A DNA stretch of 64,000 nt from positions 145,734 through 209,733 of the forward strand of contig JADYXR010000030.1 of the NCBI GenBank assembly GCA_021772095.1, read 5' to 3'. This document shows positions 62,667 to 64,000 of the stretch, one piece after another. Source of the DNA: Candidatus Obscuribacter sp. (GTDB taxonomy: Bacteria; Cyanobacteriota; Vampirovibrionia; Obscuribacterales; Obscuribacteraceae). The position numbers were made by a program, and so were the translations under genes. Each line of letters begins with the position of its first letter. Position 1 is the first letter of the stretch. Under the pieces are notes generated by a model. The model ran no database searches. It saw only the letters and a list, made by a program, of their open reading frames with translations, and was not told where the DNA came from.

Positions 62667-64000
62667 ATGAGCTGCAACGAGTACAGATATATAATCCAGC
62701 ACAGATTCGACGAAGACCTCGATCAAGACGACGTCAACTCGGTCGACGATCACATCGATGCATGTGAATCTTGTGCGAAGTTCGAACATCAACTAGATCA
62801 AATGATCCAGGGCGCTGAAGAGATGCCCCTACCTGAAGAGCTGACTCCGCCTAATCCGGAAGCTCTGGCCAAAATGGTTCAAGACAAATTGCCACAACAA
62901 AAGTCTTCTGTCTTTTCCATGTTTGCAAATATGTTTGGTGGTTCCAGCGGCGGCAATTCTGCCAAAGCTACTAAAACAAGAATCAGTGACAAGAAAACCG
63001 AATTTCCAAAACGGGCCGCCAAAGGCGCACCGCCGGAAAAACATCGCAACGCCCAGGAAGCTGCTGACGACAAAGACATGTCCAGCCGCCTCAAGTCTCT
63101 TGCGCGCGAACCGGAAGAAAGTCGTGACGTGCAGTCGACGACTAAAGGTTTGGGCGAGAAATTCGGATTCGGCAGCAACGCCCTCAGTCCACAAGATGCA
63201 GCTACACCGCTGACTCTTGCCGAATCGATTCGCAGAAAGATTTCCGAATCGCAGAAAATCTCCGTTGACGAAGAAGATGGTGGCGGCATCGCGTCCGAAG
63301 ACCGTCTCTCACCTGCAGCAGCAGGCGGCGGACAAGACAATTGGAACCAACCTATAAAGATGCCCGGCGGCCAGGCGCAGCCGGATGCCGGCTGGACGCC
63401 GCAAGGTGGACCGCCCGCTAACAATTGGACGCCTCAAGGCGCTCAGCAGCAGCCTCCTCCCGGAGGTCAGCCCAACGACATCGGATTAACTCCGGGTAGC
63501 GAGGGTTGGTCGGCAGACCAGCGTGCACCAAAAGGCACCAGTTCTGGTGACGAAGATGCTGGTTGGGGTCCTCCTCCAGCCGGTGGTGCCTGGGAAGATC
63601 CAACCGGTGGCGCAGGCGCAGGACAAAATCCAGGACAAAACCCTAATTTTCAAGCCTCGCAGGCAGCGCAATCAGGCGCGTGGGACGGTGTGCCGAATGG
63701 TGGCGCTCCACCTCCGCAAGGCGGCCAAAACCCAGACGGCTCTTGGGGAGCCGGAGCTCAAGCGAGCTGGGCGAATTCGCCTTCACCGACTCAACCAACA
63801 TCAGATCAATTCGGCAGCGGAGGCTGGAACGTTCCATCCGCTAAAGCCAATCAAACAAGTGCACCAGTAGCAGAAGGTCCTCCTCAAAACGCGAACGCGA
63901 ACTGGGATGGAGCACCTGGTGGTGGCGCCGTAAATTCATGGGGCGGAGCTCCGCAGAGCGAGCCGGCTGGAGCGAAGGGCGCCGGCGGCTGGTCTGAAGG
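62667..64000 (+). CDS. Partial zinc-finger anti-sigma-like protein with Trp/Gly/Pro tail
   Basis: An open frame from ATG 62667 runs off the right edge (444 complete codons). The N-terminus is a zf-HC2 (ZAS) domain: Cys3, His29, Cys33 and Cys36 (DDHIDACESC), the usual anti-sigma zinc site. No membrane helix is seen within the window. From about residue 210 the protein becomes Gly/Pro/Gln/Ser-rich with recurring Trp every 10-30 residues (GWTPQGG, NNWTPQG, GGAWEDP, GSWGAG). It starts 39 bp after the ECF sigma gene and probably controls it. Confidence 0.75.
   Translation, partial: MSCNEYRYIIQHRFDEDLDQDDVNSVDDHIDACESCAKFEHQLDQMIQGAEEMPLPEELTPPNPEALAKMVQDKLPQQKSSVFSMFANMFGGSSGGNSAKATKTRISDKKTEFPKRAAKGAPPEKHRNAQEAADDKDMSSRLKSLAREPEESRDVQSTTKGLGEKFGFGSNALSPQDAATPLTLAESIRRKISESQKISVDEEDGGGIASEDRLSPAAAGGGQDNWNQPIKMPGGQAQPDAGWTPQGGPPANNWTPQGAQQQPPPGGQPNDIGLTPGSEGWSADQRAPKGTSSGDEDAGWGPPPAGGAWEDPTGGAGAGQNPGQNPNFQASQAAQSGAWDGVPNGGAPPPQGGQNPDGSWGAGAQASWANSPSPTQPTSDQFGSGGWNVPSAKANQTSAPVAEGPPQNANANWDGAPGGGAVNSWGGAPQSEPAGAKGAGGWSE

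Noticed and set aside
1..64000. CRISPR arrays, insertion sequences, prophage
   Set aside because: No repeat-spacer array, transposase or phage structural gene was seen; all tandem repeats found are direct and spacer-free or in coding sequence.

Overview
The window looks like a chromosomal segment of a diderm, non-photosynthetic bacterium of moderate GC content (about 50 percent by eye). Gene content and protein style fit the cyanobacterial sister lineage Melainabacteria/Vampirovibrionia, perhaps an Obscuribacterales-type genome. The pointers are a cyanobacterial-style principal sigma factor, a DUF4388 (PatA N-terminal-like) protein, a Uma2-family gene, giant AsmA-like and TonB-like envelope proteins, Ser/Thr kinases, and many proteins with long low-complexity arms. 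The assignment is an inference; no rRNA is present to test it. There is no phage, integron, complete insertion sequence or CRISPR array.

Layout. 1-10.7 kb: a truncated exported protein, a 1698-residue AsmA-like envelope protein, a XerC/D-type recombinase with a long N-terminal arm, a charged HTH/zinc-finger protein closed by a clear terminator, and a Gly/Pro-rich exported protein. 11-14.7 kb: core translation and replication genes (rpsF-ssb-rpsR, tRNA-Leu(CAG), infC-rpmI-rplT, an rRNA/tRNA methyltransferase). 14.8-24 kb: a repeat-rich TonB-like exported protein, tatC, an M50-like TPR membrane protease followed by a paralogue that has lost the active site, a large GAF/GGDEF diguanylate cyclase and a HAD phosphatase. 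24-38 kb: mixed accessory genes, including an SR-like disordered protein, a YdcF/DUF218 protein with a strictly 12-bp-periodic GATC repeat, an Eis-like acetyltransferase, folK-acpS, an orphan MazF-like toxin, a B12-binding mutase subunit, a ThDP-dependent 2-oxo-acid decarboxylase, a monomeric sarcosine oxidase-like enzyme and a Ser/Thr kinase.

38.2-45.6 kb: a complete tryptophan operon, trpE-G-D-(C-F fusion)-B-A, with genes overlapping or nearly so. It is preceded by a 25-codon leader peptide with five Trp codons and a Rho-independent terminator, the arrangement of ribosome-mediated transcription attenuation. This is the strongest regulatory find in the window. The trpC and trpF parts are joined by a linker built from 12/24-bp tandem repeats. 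trpS lies 7 kb further on.

45.6-64 kb: a frameshifted Uma2 gene, a pseudokinase with an outer domain, an NmrA-like reductase, a MATE exporter, an O-antigen ligase-like protein, trpS, an unlisted 41-residue basic protein with a strong ribosome binding site, a DUF4388 protein, the principal sigma factor, mgtE, an acyl-CoA carboxylase carboxyltransferase, two small unknown genes, and an ECF sigma factor followed by a zinc-finger anti-sigma-like protein that runs off the window.

A recurring theme is expansion of short in-frame tandem repeats inside or beside coding sequence (12-bp units near 26.1 and 42.7 kb, 27-bp units near 34.8 kb, 39-bp-like units near 4.4 kb, about 41-bp units near 24.1 kb), producing disordered linkers or extended ends.
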